A stretch of 34,119 nucleotides of DNA from an uncultured Veillonellaceae bacterium (GTDB taxonomy: Bacteria > Bacillota > Negativicutes > Selenomonadales > Selenomonadaceae). The position numbers and the translations under genes are program-made. Positions within the stretch are counted from its first letter, which is position 1. Each line of letters starts with the position of its first letter. The notes under the pieces were generated by a model that did no database searches, was not told where the DNA came from, and saw only the letters and a program-made list of their open reading frames with translations. Below are positions 7,794 to 15,723 of this stretch, one piece after another. Where the stretch lies: the NCBI GenBank assembly GCA_900315575.1, contig OMZR01000010.1, positions 13,965 to 48,083 of the forward strand, read 5' to 3'.

Positions 7794-7927
7794 ATGAAAG
7801 AAAAGGCTCACTGAGGGCGGAACTGGCAGCCGCCACCAAATGGCCGTTTGGCCTGATTAGGAGATGCAGGACGGTCAACCTGCCTTGAGCTTTTCGAGAG
7901 GGCGTTCCCTGTTGGGAACGCCCTTTT
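7794..7927 (+). ncRNA. Candidate structured small RNA of about 134 nt
   Basis: Between the promoter at 7759-7787 and a strong terminator at 7899-7927 lies a short region with no gene beyond a six-codon ATG frame. Ends of the body can pair (GAAAAGGCTCA near 7797-7807 with TGAGCTTTTC near 7886-7895, one bulge), enclosing three hairpins: GGCGG/CCGCC, CCAAA/TTTGG, and GCAGG/CCTGC. This is a multibranched fold with intrinsic terminator. I could not match it to 4.5S, 6S, tmRNA, RNase P or a common riboswitch. It may be an independent sRNA; GGA triplets are present, but a CsrA link would be speculation. Confidence 0.5.
7899..7927 (+). terminator. Intrinsic terminator
   Basis: Perfect 11-base stem AGGGCGTTCCC / GGGAACGCCCT with loop TGTT, followed by T residues on the plus strand only. 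It ends the candidate small RNA. Confidence 0.8.
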
Positions 7928-7957
7928 CATGTATGCGCTTTTAGATATCCGCTATGC

Positions 7958-8032
7958 TTATATTGGTTGAATTTCAAGCGCAAGAAGGCGCACGGTTTCC
8001 GCGTCAATCACGCCAACCTTTCGCGTTTTCAA
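7958..8032 (-). CDS. Possible 24-residue ORF or gene remnant after the RND operon
   Basis: Downstream of the RND pump stop, the minus strand has AAGGGGGGTGATTCG followed by TTG at 8032 and a 24-codon frame beginning MKTRKVGVIDAETVRLLALE, ending in TAA. The spacing is good and the peptide looks like the start of a longer protein. It is either a genuine small protein co-transcribed with the pump or the N-terminus of a gene whose body is lost. Not recognised. Confidence 0.3.
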   Translation of the reverse strand: MKTRKVGVIDAETVRLLALEIQPI

Positions 8033-8050
8033 CGAATCACCCCCCTTGGC

Positions 8051-11000
8051 TTATTCTTTCTTCACATGGTACACCGCCGCATACATGGTCGGCAAAACGA
8101 GCAGTGTCAACACGGTCGCGACGAATAATCCGCTGGCGATGGCGACGGCCATCGGGCCCCAGAAGGCGCTCGTCATGAGGGGGACCATGCCGAGGATGGC
8201 GGCGGCGGCCGTCAGCATGATGGGACGGAAGCGCAGGACAGCAGAGTCGACGACGGCGTCCCAGGGTGTCTCGCCCTCTTTGAGGTGCTTCTGAATCTGG
8301 TCAATCAGGATGACGGAGTTGCGGATGATCATGCCGAAGAGTGCGAGGACGCCGAGCAGAGCGACGAAGCCCATGGCTTTGCCAAAGAGCAGCATGCCCC
8401 AGGTCACGCCGATGATGCCGAGCGGTGCGGTGAGGAGCGTCAGCGCCATGTCCTTGCCGCTGCGCAGCTGGAACATGAGGAGCGTCATAATCAAAACGAC
8501 CATCGCGGGCACGGGGCCCATGAGCCATTTCGTAGACTTCTCGCTGTCTTCGAGCGTACCAGCTTTTTCGATGCTCGCGCCGAGCGGCAGATTTTCGCGC
8601 AGGTCTTTCGTCGCGTCGTAGGCGCGCTGCGTCGCGTCATTTGCCGTGCCGCTCTTGACGCCTGCCTGCACGGTGATGGTCGGGCGCAGGTTGTAGCGCT
8701 TGATGAGGCCGTCTTCGGCTTCATAAGAAATCTTTGCAATCTGGCCGAGCGGCACGTAGCCCGCCTGCCCGAGATAAATCGGCAGCTCCTTCATCTTGCC
8801 GAGATCGCTGCGGTCGGCTTTGGCGAGGCGCAGGTCGATGTCGACGGTGCGGTCGCCTGCATAGAACTGCGCGCCCGTCGCGCCCGTGAGCTCCGTATAG
8901 ATGGTCTGAGAGACGGTCTGGCTGGAAAGCCCCATGGCGCGCAGCTTGTCCTGGTCGAGCTCGAGGTGCATGGTCTTCTGCTTTTCGTTCCAGTCGAGGT
9001 TGACGTCGGTATTGTTCGGGTCGGCAGCGACGCGGCTCGCGACTTCTTCGGCGAGTGCGCGCGTCTCGTCCGGCGTGAGGCCGGTCACGCGCAGCATGAC
9101 GGGATATTCGTACATCGGGCCCGTCTGGATGTAGCGGAGCTTTGCGCGGACGTCGCCAAAGTCGTCGGCGAATGCCGTGCGGAGCTCGCCTGCGAGCTTT
9201 TCACGCGTCGCGGTGTCCTTCGCGACGATGACGAACTGCGCGAGGTTGTCGGCGTCGGCTTTCGGCGTGACAGGCAGCACGAAGCGCGGCGCTGTGCGGC
9301 CGACGTAGTACGAATAGTTGTCCATTTCGTCGATATGCTGGCCGAGGAAGTCGCTCATGCGGTCAGCGGCCGCCTGCGTCGCGGCGATGGACGAGCCCTC
9401 GGGGAGCTCGAGGTCGACGACGATTTCCGGGCGCAGCGACGCCGGGAAGAATTCCTGCTTGATGAATTTCATCGAAAAGACGGAAACGGCGAACAGCAGG
9501 GCCGTGCCGACGAGCACGATGCGCTTGTGCGTGAGGAACCAGCCGAGCACGCTGCGGAAGAACTTGTAAAAACGGCTCTGGTACGGGTCTGGCCGGCCGT
9601 TTTCATCCGTCGCGACGTTGACCTTGATGAGGTACGTGCCGTAGAGCGGCGCGACCATGACGGAGACAATCCACGACAGCAGGAGCGCGATGCCGATGAC
9701 GGGGAACAGTGCGCCGCAGAACTCGCTCGCCATGCCCTGCGAGAACGCGACGGGGATGAAGCCGCAGCACGTAATGAGCGTGCCGGTCAGCATCGGTTTC
9801 GCCGTCGCGCGGAACGCATAGCACGCCGCATCAAAGCGGCTGTGGCCGAGCTCGAGCTGGACGCTCATCATTTCGACGGCGATGATCGCGTCATCGACGA
9901 GGAGGCCGAGCGCGATAATCAGCGACCCGAGCGAGACCTTGTGCAGGTCGATGCCAAGCATGTACATCGCGACAAAGACGCCGCAGAGCACGAGCGGGAT
10001 GCAGCCCGCGACGACGAGGCCCGTGCGGAGGCCGAGGGAAAGGAAGCTCACGCCGAGCACGATGACGATGGCCTCGAACAGCGTCTTGACAAAGTCATGA
10101 ATCGAGTCCTTGACGACGCTCGGCTGGTCGGAAACCTTGTGGATTTCGAGACCGACGGGCAGATTCTGCTCGATGGCCGTGACTTCTTTCTTGAGGTTCT
10201 CGCCGAGCTCGAGCACGTTGCCGCCGTCCTTCATCGAAACGGCGATGCCGATGGCGCGCTCGCCATTGAAATACATGCTCGGCTGCGCGGGCTCGATGGA
10301 GCGGCGCTCGACCTTCGCGATGTCGCCGAGGCGAAAAATCTTGCCATTTGCGTTGATCGGCAGAGCCTTGATGTCCTCGACATTGTCAAACGTGCCCGTG
10401 ACGCGCAGGTAGACGTTGTCGGAGGCTGTCTCGAGCTTGCCGGTCGCCGTCATCTCGTTCTGCGTCTTGAGCGCCTGCAGGATCGCATTCGGGCTCACGC
10501 CGAGCTCCATGAGCTTCGCGGTCTCGGCCTCGACGTAGACCTTTTCCTCCTGCACGCCCTCGAGCTCGACTTTCTGGACGTTTGGCACCTGCATGAGCAG
10601 GCGGCGCGCATCTTCGGCCGCGCGGCGCATTTCTTCATAACTGTAGCCGTCACTCGTCACGGCGTAGACCGTGCCATAGACGTCGTCAAAGCGATCGTTG
10701 TAGTACGGCCCATAGACGCCGTCCGGCAGCTCGCGCTTCTCGTCCTCGCAGAAATTGCGCACGTCGCGCCACGTCTGGCGGATCTGCGCCTTGTCCACGT
10801 CATCGGCGAGGTTGACGTAGATGACGGTCTGGCCCGCGCGCGTCTCGCTGTTGATGTGGTCGAGCCCCGGCGTGTCCTGGAGCTTCTTTTCGAGCTTATC
10901 CGTGACCTGGTCCTGCATTTCGTCAGCAGACGCGCCGGGCCAGGCCGCCGAAATGACCATCTGGCGGATCGTGAACTGCGGGTCTTCCATGCGGCCGAGC

Positions 11001-11095
11001 TGGTTGTAGCAGAAAATGCCACCGATGGCCGTGATGATGATGAAGTACCAGACGAGCGCCTTGTTCTTGAGGGAGACTTCGGTGAGATTCCTCAT
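8051..11095 (-). CDS. RND-family multidrug efflux pump, inner-membrane transporter
   Basis: The 1014-residue protein matches the hydrophobe/amphiphile RND permeases (AcrB superfamily). It has an N-terminal cytoplasmic segment and TM1 (KNKALVWYFIIITAIGGIF), two large periplasmic loops containing porter and docking regions, and a second transmembrane bundle. The TM4 proton-relay aspartates are in GLLVDDAIIAVEMM. RND-typical motifs include MEDPQFTIRQMVISAAWPGA near the start and LALFGMIIRNSVILIDQI late. It would export drugs or metabolites with the adaptor encoded just upstream. The start ATG at 11095 overlaps the adaptor stop (ATGA). No outer-membrane channel gene is in the window. Substrates are not predictable. 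Confidence 0.94.
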   Translation of the reverse strand: MRNLTEVSLKNKALVWYFIIITAIGGIFCYNQLGRMEDPQFTIRQMVISAAWPGASADEMQDQVTDKLEKKLQDTPGLDHINSETRAGQTVIYVNLADDVDKAQIRQTWRDVRNFCEDEKRELPDGVYGPYYNDRFDDVYGTVYAVTSDGYSYEEMRRAAEDARRLLMQVPNVQKVELEGVQEEKVYVEAETAKLMELGVSPNAILQALKTQNEMTATGKLETASDNVYLRVTGTFDNVEDIKALPINANGKIFRLGDIAKVERRSIEPAQPSMYFNGERAIGIAVSMKDGGNVLELGENLKKEVTAIEQNLPVGLEIHKVSDQPSVVKDSIHDFVKTLFEAIVIVLGVSFLSLGLRTGLVVAGCIPLVLCGVFVAMYMLGIDLHKVSLGSLIIALGLLVDDAIIAVEMMSVQLELGHSRFDAACYAFRATAKPMLTGTLITCCGFIPVAFSQGMASEFCGALFPVIGIALLLSWIVSVMVAPLYGTYLIKVNVATDENGRPDPYQSRFYKFFRSVLGWFLTHKRIVLVGTALLFAVSVFSMKFIKQEFFPASLRPEIVVDLELPEGSSIAATQAAADRMSDFLGQHIDEMDNYSYYVGRTAPRFVLPVTPKADADNLAQFVIVAKDTATREKLAGELRTAFADDFGDVRAKLRYIQTGPMYEYPVMLRVTGLTPDETRALAEEVASRVAADPNNTDVNLDWNEKQKTMHLELDQDKLRAMGLSSQTVSQTIYTELTGATGAQFYAGDRTVDIDLRLAKADRSDLGKMKELPIYLGQAGYVPLGQIAKISYEAEDGLIKRYNLRPTITVQAGVKSGTANDATQRAYDATKDLRENLPLGASIEKAGTLEDSEKSTKWLMGPVPAMVVLIMTLLMFQLRSGKDMALTLLTAPLGIIGVTWGMLLFGKAMGFVALLGVLALFGMIIRNSVILIDQIQKHLKEGETPWDAVVDSAVLRFRPIMLTAAAAILGMVPLMTSAFWGPMAVAIASGLFVATVLTLLVLPTMYAAVYHVKKE

Positions 11096-12186
11096 TTCGT
11101 CCGAACCTCCTGCCCTTCGCGCAGGGTGTGGACGCCCGCCGTCACGATTGTCGTGCCTGCCGCGACGCCATGCACGCGCACCTGGTTGTCGTCAAACTGC
11201 TCGACGGTCACAGGCTGGAGGGCGACCGTGCCGTCATCGCCGACGACCCAGACCTCGGGAGAATCGCCCGTCTGGTAGATGGCCGCGAGCGGCACGAGAT
11301 AACCTTCGTCCGTCGCGGTGGCCGCCCCCGTCACATGAACACTTGCCGTCATGCCGAGCTCCATGCCGTCCGGGGGATTCGGCACGGAAATGCGGACTTT
11401 ATACGTACGCGCGGCGCTGTCGGCCATCGGCGCGACCTCGCGCACCGTGCCGGTTGCCGAGCCCGAGAGCGCCCAGAAATCGATGGCGACCTCGCGGCCA
11501 ACCGGGACATCGGCGAGATGGTTTTCCGGCACGTTGATCTCGATTTCGAGCTCGCCCGTCTGGACGAGCGTCGCGACGGTCTGGCCAGCAGCCACGACCT
11601 GCCCTTCCTCAGCATTCATGGCCGAGATGACGCCGTCTGCGCCTGCGATGAGGTTCGTGTAGCCGAGCGCGTTATGCCCCTGCGCGGCCTCGGCGAGTGC
11701 GTTCTGGTACGCCGCAAACGCCGCGTCATACTGCGTCTGGTACTGGTCGAGCACAGCGGCCGGGACGGCGGCCTCATTGTAGAGTTCGCTGTAGCGCGCG
11801 AGGTTCGACTGCGCGAGGTTCAGCTGCGCTTTCGCCGATGCGACGGCAGCATCGCCCTGATTCGCTTTCTGCGCGACATCCTTCGCATCGATGACCATGA
11901 GCACGTCGCCCGCGCTCACGCGGTCGCCGATGTTCACGTTGCGTGCGAGGATCTGCCCGCCGACCTGGAACGAGAGGTTCGTCTCATAGCGGCCGCGCAC
12001 CGTGCCTGCATATGTGTCGGATGACGCGCCATCCGTCGCGCCGACCGTCATCGATTTGACGAGCGGCGCTTTCTGCTCGACCGCCTGCTCGCTGCCGCAC
12101 CCCGCCGCAAATGGCAGGCAGGAAATCACCAGCAGGCAGAAAAGGGCAAGCAAAACCTGCCCGCCCTCAAATTTTCTTTTATTCAT
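11092..12186 (-). CDS. RND efflux periplasmic adaptor (membrane-fusion lipoprotein)
   Basis: A 364-residue membrane-fusion protein. A hydrophobic leader ends in a lipobox-like PFAAGC (cysteine near residue 30), so it is probably an inner-membrane lipoprotein. It has the biotinyl-lipoyl half-motifs (VGGQILARNVNIGDRVSAGD and AGADGVISAMNAEEGQVV) around an alpha-helical hairpin (residues about 105-170), then beta-barrel and membrane-proximal parts (VPVGREVAIDF, LGMTASVHV). It links the pump to an outer-membrane channel. The ATG at 12186 follows GGAGGAAGCTCCCC and overlaps the marR stop by 8 bases. Second gene of a marR-adaptor-pump operon. Confidence 0.93.
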   Translation of the reverse strand: MNKRKFEGGQVLLALFCLLVISCLPFAAGCGSEQAVEQKAPLVKSMTVGATDGASSDTYAGTVRGRYETNLSFQVGGQILARNVNIGDRVSAGDVLMVIDAKDVAQKANQGDAAVASAKAQLNLAQSNLARYSELYNEAAVPAAVLDQYQTQYDAAFAAYQNALAEAAQGHNALGYTNLIAGADGVISAMNAEEGQVVAAGQTVATLVQTGELEIEINVPENHLADVPVGREVAIDFWALSGSATGTVREVAPMADSAARTYKVRISVPNPPDGMELGMTASVHVTGAATATDEGYLVPLAAIYQTGDSPEVWVVGDDGTVALQPVTVEQFDDNQVRVHGVAAGTTIVTAGVHTLREGQEVRTK

Positions 12187-12661
12187 GGGGAGCTTCCTCC
12201 TCTTTCTGTGCCTTCATCGCCTCGACGAGCGCAGGGATGTCCGCATTGCACGCACGCGTCGCCGCGTCGTGGAAGCCCTGGATCGTCGTGCCGACCTCGG
12301 CCGCATCCATGCCAGCCGCGAGATACTTCACCCACGACTTGATGATGCCTTGGAAAAACTCTTTCTGCGTCTTGGCGTATTCCGTCAGGAAAATGCGCTT
12401 GACACGCCGGTCGTGCGTGTCCTGTTCGCGGCGCACGAGCCCCTTCTGCTCGAGGAGCGTCAGCGAACGCGTCACGACGGCCTTGTCGAGGAACAGCACG
12501 CTTGCGAGCTCCTCCTGGCTCAGGCCTTCGGCATCGTAGATGCGGATGAGCAGCACGTATTCCGAGTATGTGATATTCATGTCCTTGCAGCACTGTGTCA
12601 CAAAAAGCTGCGAGCGCCGATTCAGAATTGTGAACCAACGGCCGATATTGACGTAATCCAT
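12179..12661 (-). CDS. MarR-family transcriptional regulator of the efflux operon
   Basis: A 160-residue winged-helix protein with the MarR core: YSEYVLLIRIYDAEGLSQEE, LASVLFLDKAVVTRSL (recognition helix), LLEQKGLVRREQDTHDRRVK (wing) and a C-terminal dimerisation helix. The DxR motif in the wing is intact (DRR). It is first in the operon, overlapping the adaptor gene, so autoregulation of marR plus pump is likely, as in other local MarR repressors. I chose the ATG at 12661 (AAGGGG upstream); the frame extends to 12736, but that would start inside the palindromic operator. The ligand is unknown. Confidence 0.92.
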   Translation of the reverse strand: MDYVNIGRWFTILNRRSQLFVTQCCKDMNITYSEYVLLIRIYDAEGLSQEELASVLFLDKAVVTRSLTLLEQKGLVRREQDTHDRRVKRIFLTEYAKTQKEFFQGIIKSWVKYLAAGMDAAEVGTTIQGFHDAATRACNADIPALVEAMKAQKEEEAPHE

Positions 12662-12683
12662 CGAATGGCCCCTTCCCAATTCG

Positions 12684-12700
12684 TTGATTCTATCAATCAA
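12684..12700 (-). promoter_or_regulatory. Possible MarR operator in the leader
   Basis: TTGATT-N5-AATCAA, a perfect 6-base inverted repeat of the TTGAT...ATCAA style used by many MarR proteins, located between the predicted transcription start and the marR start codon. Confidence 0.5.
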
Positions 12701-12718
12701 AATTTCTGCAAAAAAATA

Positions 12719-12764
12719 GCAACTGCCTATGTTCAATTATAGGCAGTTGCCAAAAGCTTGTCAA
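12719..12764 (-). promoter_or_regulatory. marR-efflux promoter with overlapping palindrome (operator and terminator)
   Basis: On the minus strand TTGACA (12764-12759), a 17-base spacer and TATAAT (12741-12736), a full consensus promoter. A perfect 12-base inverted repeat, GCAACTGCCTAT-N8-ATAGGCAGTTGC (12719-12750), covers the -10 and start region, an ideal repressor site. The same palindrome is followed on the minus strand by TATTTTTTT, so it can also terminate the FIST-GGDEF transcript, whose stop codon lies within the -35 box. Confidence 0.75.
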
Positions 12765-14509
12765 TCACACGCCCAGGCGACAGAATTCTTGCCCTCCTGG
12801 CGCTTTGCCGTATAGAGCGCCTCGTCAGCGCGCTTGAAGAGCTGCTGCGGCGTATCGCCGGGGAAGAACGACGCCCCGCCGATGCTCGCCGTCATGCGGC
12901 GGCCGCCCGGCAGCAGGCCGCGCTCCTCGATGCCCGCGCGGATGCGGTCGGCGATCTCGCGTGCCTGCTCCGCATCCGTCGCATGCAGGATGACGAAGAA
13001 CTCGTCGCCGCCCATGCGGCCCGGCACATCGACATTCTTGCGCGTCTGCTCCTGCAGGATGCGCGCGACAATCTGGAGCGCCCGGTCGCCCTCGTCGTGG
13101 CCGTACGAATCGTTGATGCCCTTGAAATCGTCGATGTCCATCATCAGCACCGTCAGCGGCCGCTTCTCGCGCTCCGCTTCCTGCACCATCTCCGCGAGCG
13201 TCTCGTCCGTCGTGCCGCGGTTAAAAAGCCCCGTCAGCAGGTCGTGCCGCGCGAGGCGGCGATAGCGTTCATTTGCCTCCTCGAGCTCGCCGATCGACTG
13301 CTGGACGAAATTCACGAGATGGCGCATGACGGCCGTGCGCGCATCGACATGCGAAATGCGCCGCGGCAGCTCGACCGGCACCTTGCTCGGCGCGCCCTCG
13401 CGCATGCCGACCGTCACGAGCGTCATGTTCGACGTGAGGATCCGGTCCCGGGAGCGCAGGAACTCGCCATAGGCATAAAAGCCCGCTGACGGCGCATAAC
13501 GGCTCATCGCGAGCTCCTGCTCCGTGTCGCCTTCCAGCAGCAGGCTGCGCGCCATGCAGCTCACGAAGAAGATCGACTGCGGATGGAACTGTGCCATGCC
13601 GATCTGCAGCTGGTCGGCCGTGTCGAGGATTTCCTGCGGATCGCCATAGGCGAGCTGCACCTCCTCGCCCTCATAAAAGTCCGCTGCATAATAGACGCTG
13701 CCGTCCGGCGCATAGCTCCGCGGATGGCGTGCGAGCGTCAGCCCGTCGCGATGGAGGAACAGTGGGAACGTCAGCATGCCCGTCAGGATGTCTTCGTCCG
13801 GCCCGAGGCCGAGATACGTCTGGTAGATCTCGATGGCCGGACGATGGTCGATTTCCTGGATCGTGAAAGGGTCCTTCATCCGCGTGATCTTCATCGGACG
13901 GCCGAGCGGCTTCCAGCCGAAGCTCGAATGCACGGAAACGGAGAGCTCCCGGCCTGCGAACGTCAGGACGAGCAGGCCGCGCGTGCTCGCGTGCTCCGCA
14001 TCAAAGAGGAAGCCGCCGCCTGGTTGATTTTCCGCGATGCCGCCAAAGACTTCCACATCTTCCGGCACGCCCGCGAACGCATCAAACACCGGCTCGAGGT
14101 CGAGCCGCTCGCCCGCTGCGACCAGGCCGACAGCGCGCAGATGTTCCTCCGACCTGAGAAAAGAAGAGAGCTTTCCTCCCACGGCCTCGGATGCGTCCGC
14201 ACCGAAATCATAGAGCTGCACGTCTGCCACGCTGTCCTCGAAGAACAGGAACGAGACAATCGTCTTTTTCCCCTCCGTATGGCCGTCCGCAATCGCCTGC
14301 GCCGACACGATGCCCGCGATCTTCGCCTCCGGCATCCCATGCTGGATCGTACCGCGCAGCTGGAGCAGCAGCGGCAGATCCGTCTGCGGCCCGCAGAGCA
14401 TCACGAGCACCGAGCGCGCACCGCCCATCCGGCGCTCCGCATCCCGCACGAAATCCAGCACGGGCAAGAATTCTTCTGCGTCGCTCACTGCGAAAGAAAG
14501 CTCTTTCAT
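12761..14509 (-). CDS. FIST-domain sensor diguanylate cyclase
   Basis: A 582-residue soluble protein. Residues about 30-395 resemble the FIST N and FIST C domains, proposed small-ligand (possibly amino acid) sensors, with FGGIAENQPGGGF and GLLVLTFAGRELSVSVHSSFGWKPLG visible. A short helix (about 395-425) leads into a GGDEF domain, DLLTGLFNRG to the C-terminus, with intact catalytic GRMGGDEFF (GGDEF at 500-504), so it should make c-di-GMP. The inhibitory RxxD site is not present in register (KNVD instead). The ATG at 14509 follows GAGGTG by 12 bases. It has its own promoter at 14560-14588 and ends in the palindrome shared with the marR promoter. Confidence 0.88.
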   Translation of the reverse strand: MKELSFAVSDAEEFLPVLDFVRDAERRMGGARSVLVMLCGPQTDLPLLLQLRGTIQHGMPEAKIAGIVSAQAIADGHTEGKKTIVSFLFFEDSVADVQLYDFGADASEAVGGKLSSFLRSEEHLRAVGLVAAGERLDLEPVFDAFAGVPEDVEVFGGIAENQPGGGFLFDAEHASTRGLLVLTFAGRELSVSVHSSFGWKPLGRPMKITRMKDPFTIQEIDHRPAIEIYQTYLGLGPDEDILTGMLTFPLFLHRDGLTLARHPRSYAPDGSVYYAADFYEGEEVQLAYGDPQEILDTADQLQIGMAQFHPQSIFFVSCMARSLLLEGDTEQELAMSRYAPSAGFYAYGEFLRSRDRILTSNMTLVTVGMREGAPSKVPVELPRRISHVDARTAVMRHLVNFVQQSIGELEEANERYRRLARHDLLTGLFNRGTTDETLAEMVQEAEREKRPLTVLMMDIDDFKGINDSYGHDEGDRALQIVARILQEQTRKNVDVPGRMGGDEFFVILHATDAEQAREIADRIRAGIEERGLLPGGRRMTASIGGASFFPGDTPQQLFKRADEALYTAKRQEGKNSVAWACD

Positions 14510-14559
14510 TTCTATTATTTCACCTCGAATCCCTTCAAAAGCAATTCCATTTGGCTATC

Positions 14560-14588
14560 ATCATAGCAGGTATCGTCCTCATTTGCAA
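14560..14588 (-). promoter_or_regulatory. Promoter of the FIST-GGDEF gene
   Basis: Minus strand TTGCAA (14588-14583), a 17-base spacer and TATGAT (14565-14560). Divergent from the mqnA promoter about 70 bases away. Confidence 0.65.
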
Positions 14589-14654
14589 GGAGAAATGTCC
14601 CAGCGAAAACGATTTCACAAAAATAATCCCGGCCTTTTCAAAAAAGAAAGCCCT

Positions 14655-14682
14655 TTGCCTCACGCCCGCGGGCGTATATAAT
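14655..14682 (+). promoter_or_regulatory. Promoter of mqnA with palindromic spacer
   Basis: TTGCCT (14655-14660), a 16-base spacer and TATAAT (14677-14682). The spacer contains the perfect 12-base palindrome CGCCCGCGGGCG (14663-14674), a possible operator. Confidence 0.6.
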
Positions 14683-14714
14683 GGAAGGGACAGAATCAGC
14701 AAGGAGGTTTTTCC

Positions 14715-15554
14715 ATGCAACAAAAGCCCAGAATCGGACACATCGACTTCCTCAACGTCCTGCCGCTCGCCTATGGATACGCCCATGGCGGCAGCGGGGA
14801 CGCTTTCGACATCCGGCGCGGCGTGCCCGCCGTGCTCAACAGCGACATCGCAGCCGGCCGTCTCGACATCAGCAACGTCTCCTCCATCCTCTACGCGCGC
14901 CACGCGGAAAAGCTCTGCGTGCTGCCGCACGTCTGCGTTTCTTCTGACGGCCCCGTCGAGAGCATCCTGCTCGTCTCGAAAAAGCCCCTCGAAGCGCTCG
15001 AAGACGATCCGATCGCACTGACGGCCAAGAGCGCGACGTCGCATGCCCTGCTCAAGATCATCCTCCGCAGCGGCTACGGTGCCAATCCGCGCTACAGCGT
15101 GCAGAACCTCTCACCCGAGCATCCCATCCCCGAGGACCAGACGGCCGCGCTCTTCATCGGCGACGACGCGCTCTACCTCTACTGGCACGCGAGCCCGCAG
15201 CTCTACGCCTACGACCTCGGAGCCGAATGGAAGAAGCTCACGGGCAAGAAGATGGTCTACGCGCTCTGGGTCGCGACGAAAGACTTCGCCGCCCGCTCGC
15301 CCGAGGGGCTGAGGCGCGCCGCCGCGCTCATCGAGGAAAGCTTTGCCTATGGCATCGCGCACAAAGACGCAGCCATCCGCTCCGTCCTCGGCGAGAAGCC
15401 GTTCCTCTATCACGAGCTCGACGAATACCTCGGCGGCGTCATCCGCTGGGATCTTTCTGACGAATACCTCGACGGCCTCCGCACGTTCTACGCGCTCGCC
15501 GAACGAAACGGCCTCATCGAGAAAGCGCCGCAGATCGAATTTGCCGACGTGTGA
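14715..15554 (+). CDS. mqnA: Chorismate dehydratase of the futalosine menaquinone pathway
   Basis: A 279-residue periplasmic-binding-protein-fold enzyme of the MqnA family, which dehydrates chorismate to 3-[(1-carboxyvinyl)oxy]benzoate, the entry to the futalosine route. Family features are the N-terminal RIGHIDFLNVLPLAYG, PAVLNSDIAAGRLDISNVSS, SILYARH, and SSDGPVESILLVSKKP. There is no signal peptide. The ATG at 14715 is preceded by AAGGAGG at good spacing. It stands alone between two c-di-GMP genes; the other menaquinone genes must lie elsewhere. Identity is strong on motif grounds. Confidence 0.9.
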   Translation: MQQKPRIGHIDFLNVLPLAYGYAHGGSGDAFDIRRGVPAVLNSDIAAGRLDISNVSSILYARHAEKLCVLPHVCVSSDGPVESILLVSKKPLEALEDDPIALTAKSATSHALLKIILRSGYGANPRYSVQNLSPEHPIPEDQTAALFIGDDALYLYWHASPQLYAYDLGAEWKKLTGKKMVYALWVATKDFAARSPEGLRRAAALIEESFAYGIAHKDAAIRSVLGEKPFLYHELDEYLGGVIRWDLSDEYLDGLRTFYALAERNGLIEKAPQIEFADV

Positions 15555-15723
15555 ACCTCTTGCAAGCCTCAAGGGAATGCATGTTTTCCCAGGGCATGAA
15601 ATTTCAAGAAAGTAGGCCATTTTCCCCGAAAACGTTGTATAATAAGCTCAACGCAGAATGCTGTGTTGGGCTTATCTGCATCTTGGGACTTGGAAATTGG
15701 GAATTGGGAAAGGATGTTGTATC

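Noticed and set aside
7794..7927. Known riboswitch or housekeeping RNA (6S, 4.5S, fluoride, c-di-GMP, guanidine)
   Set aside because: I looked for the conserved cores and could not find them; no downstream gene on the same strand.
8285..11278. A 997-codon open frame on the plus strand opposite the RND pump
   Set aside because: It is an artefact of high GC third positions: the peptide is rich in Arg, His, Asp and Glu with no family motifs, while the opposite strand is a clear RND transporter.
15658..15723. Extra 22 residues on the EAL protein
   Set aside because: The frame lies in the hairpin-containing leader and lacks a ribosome binding site; the Cys-rich module begins after the ATG at 15724.
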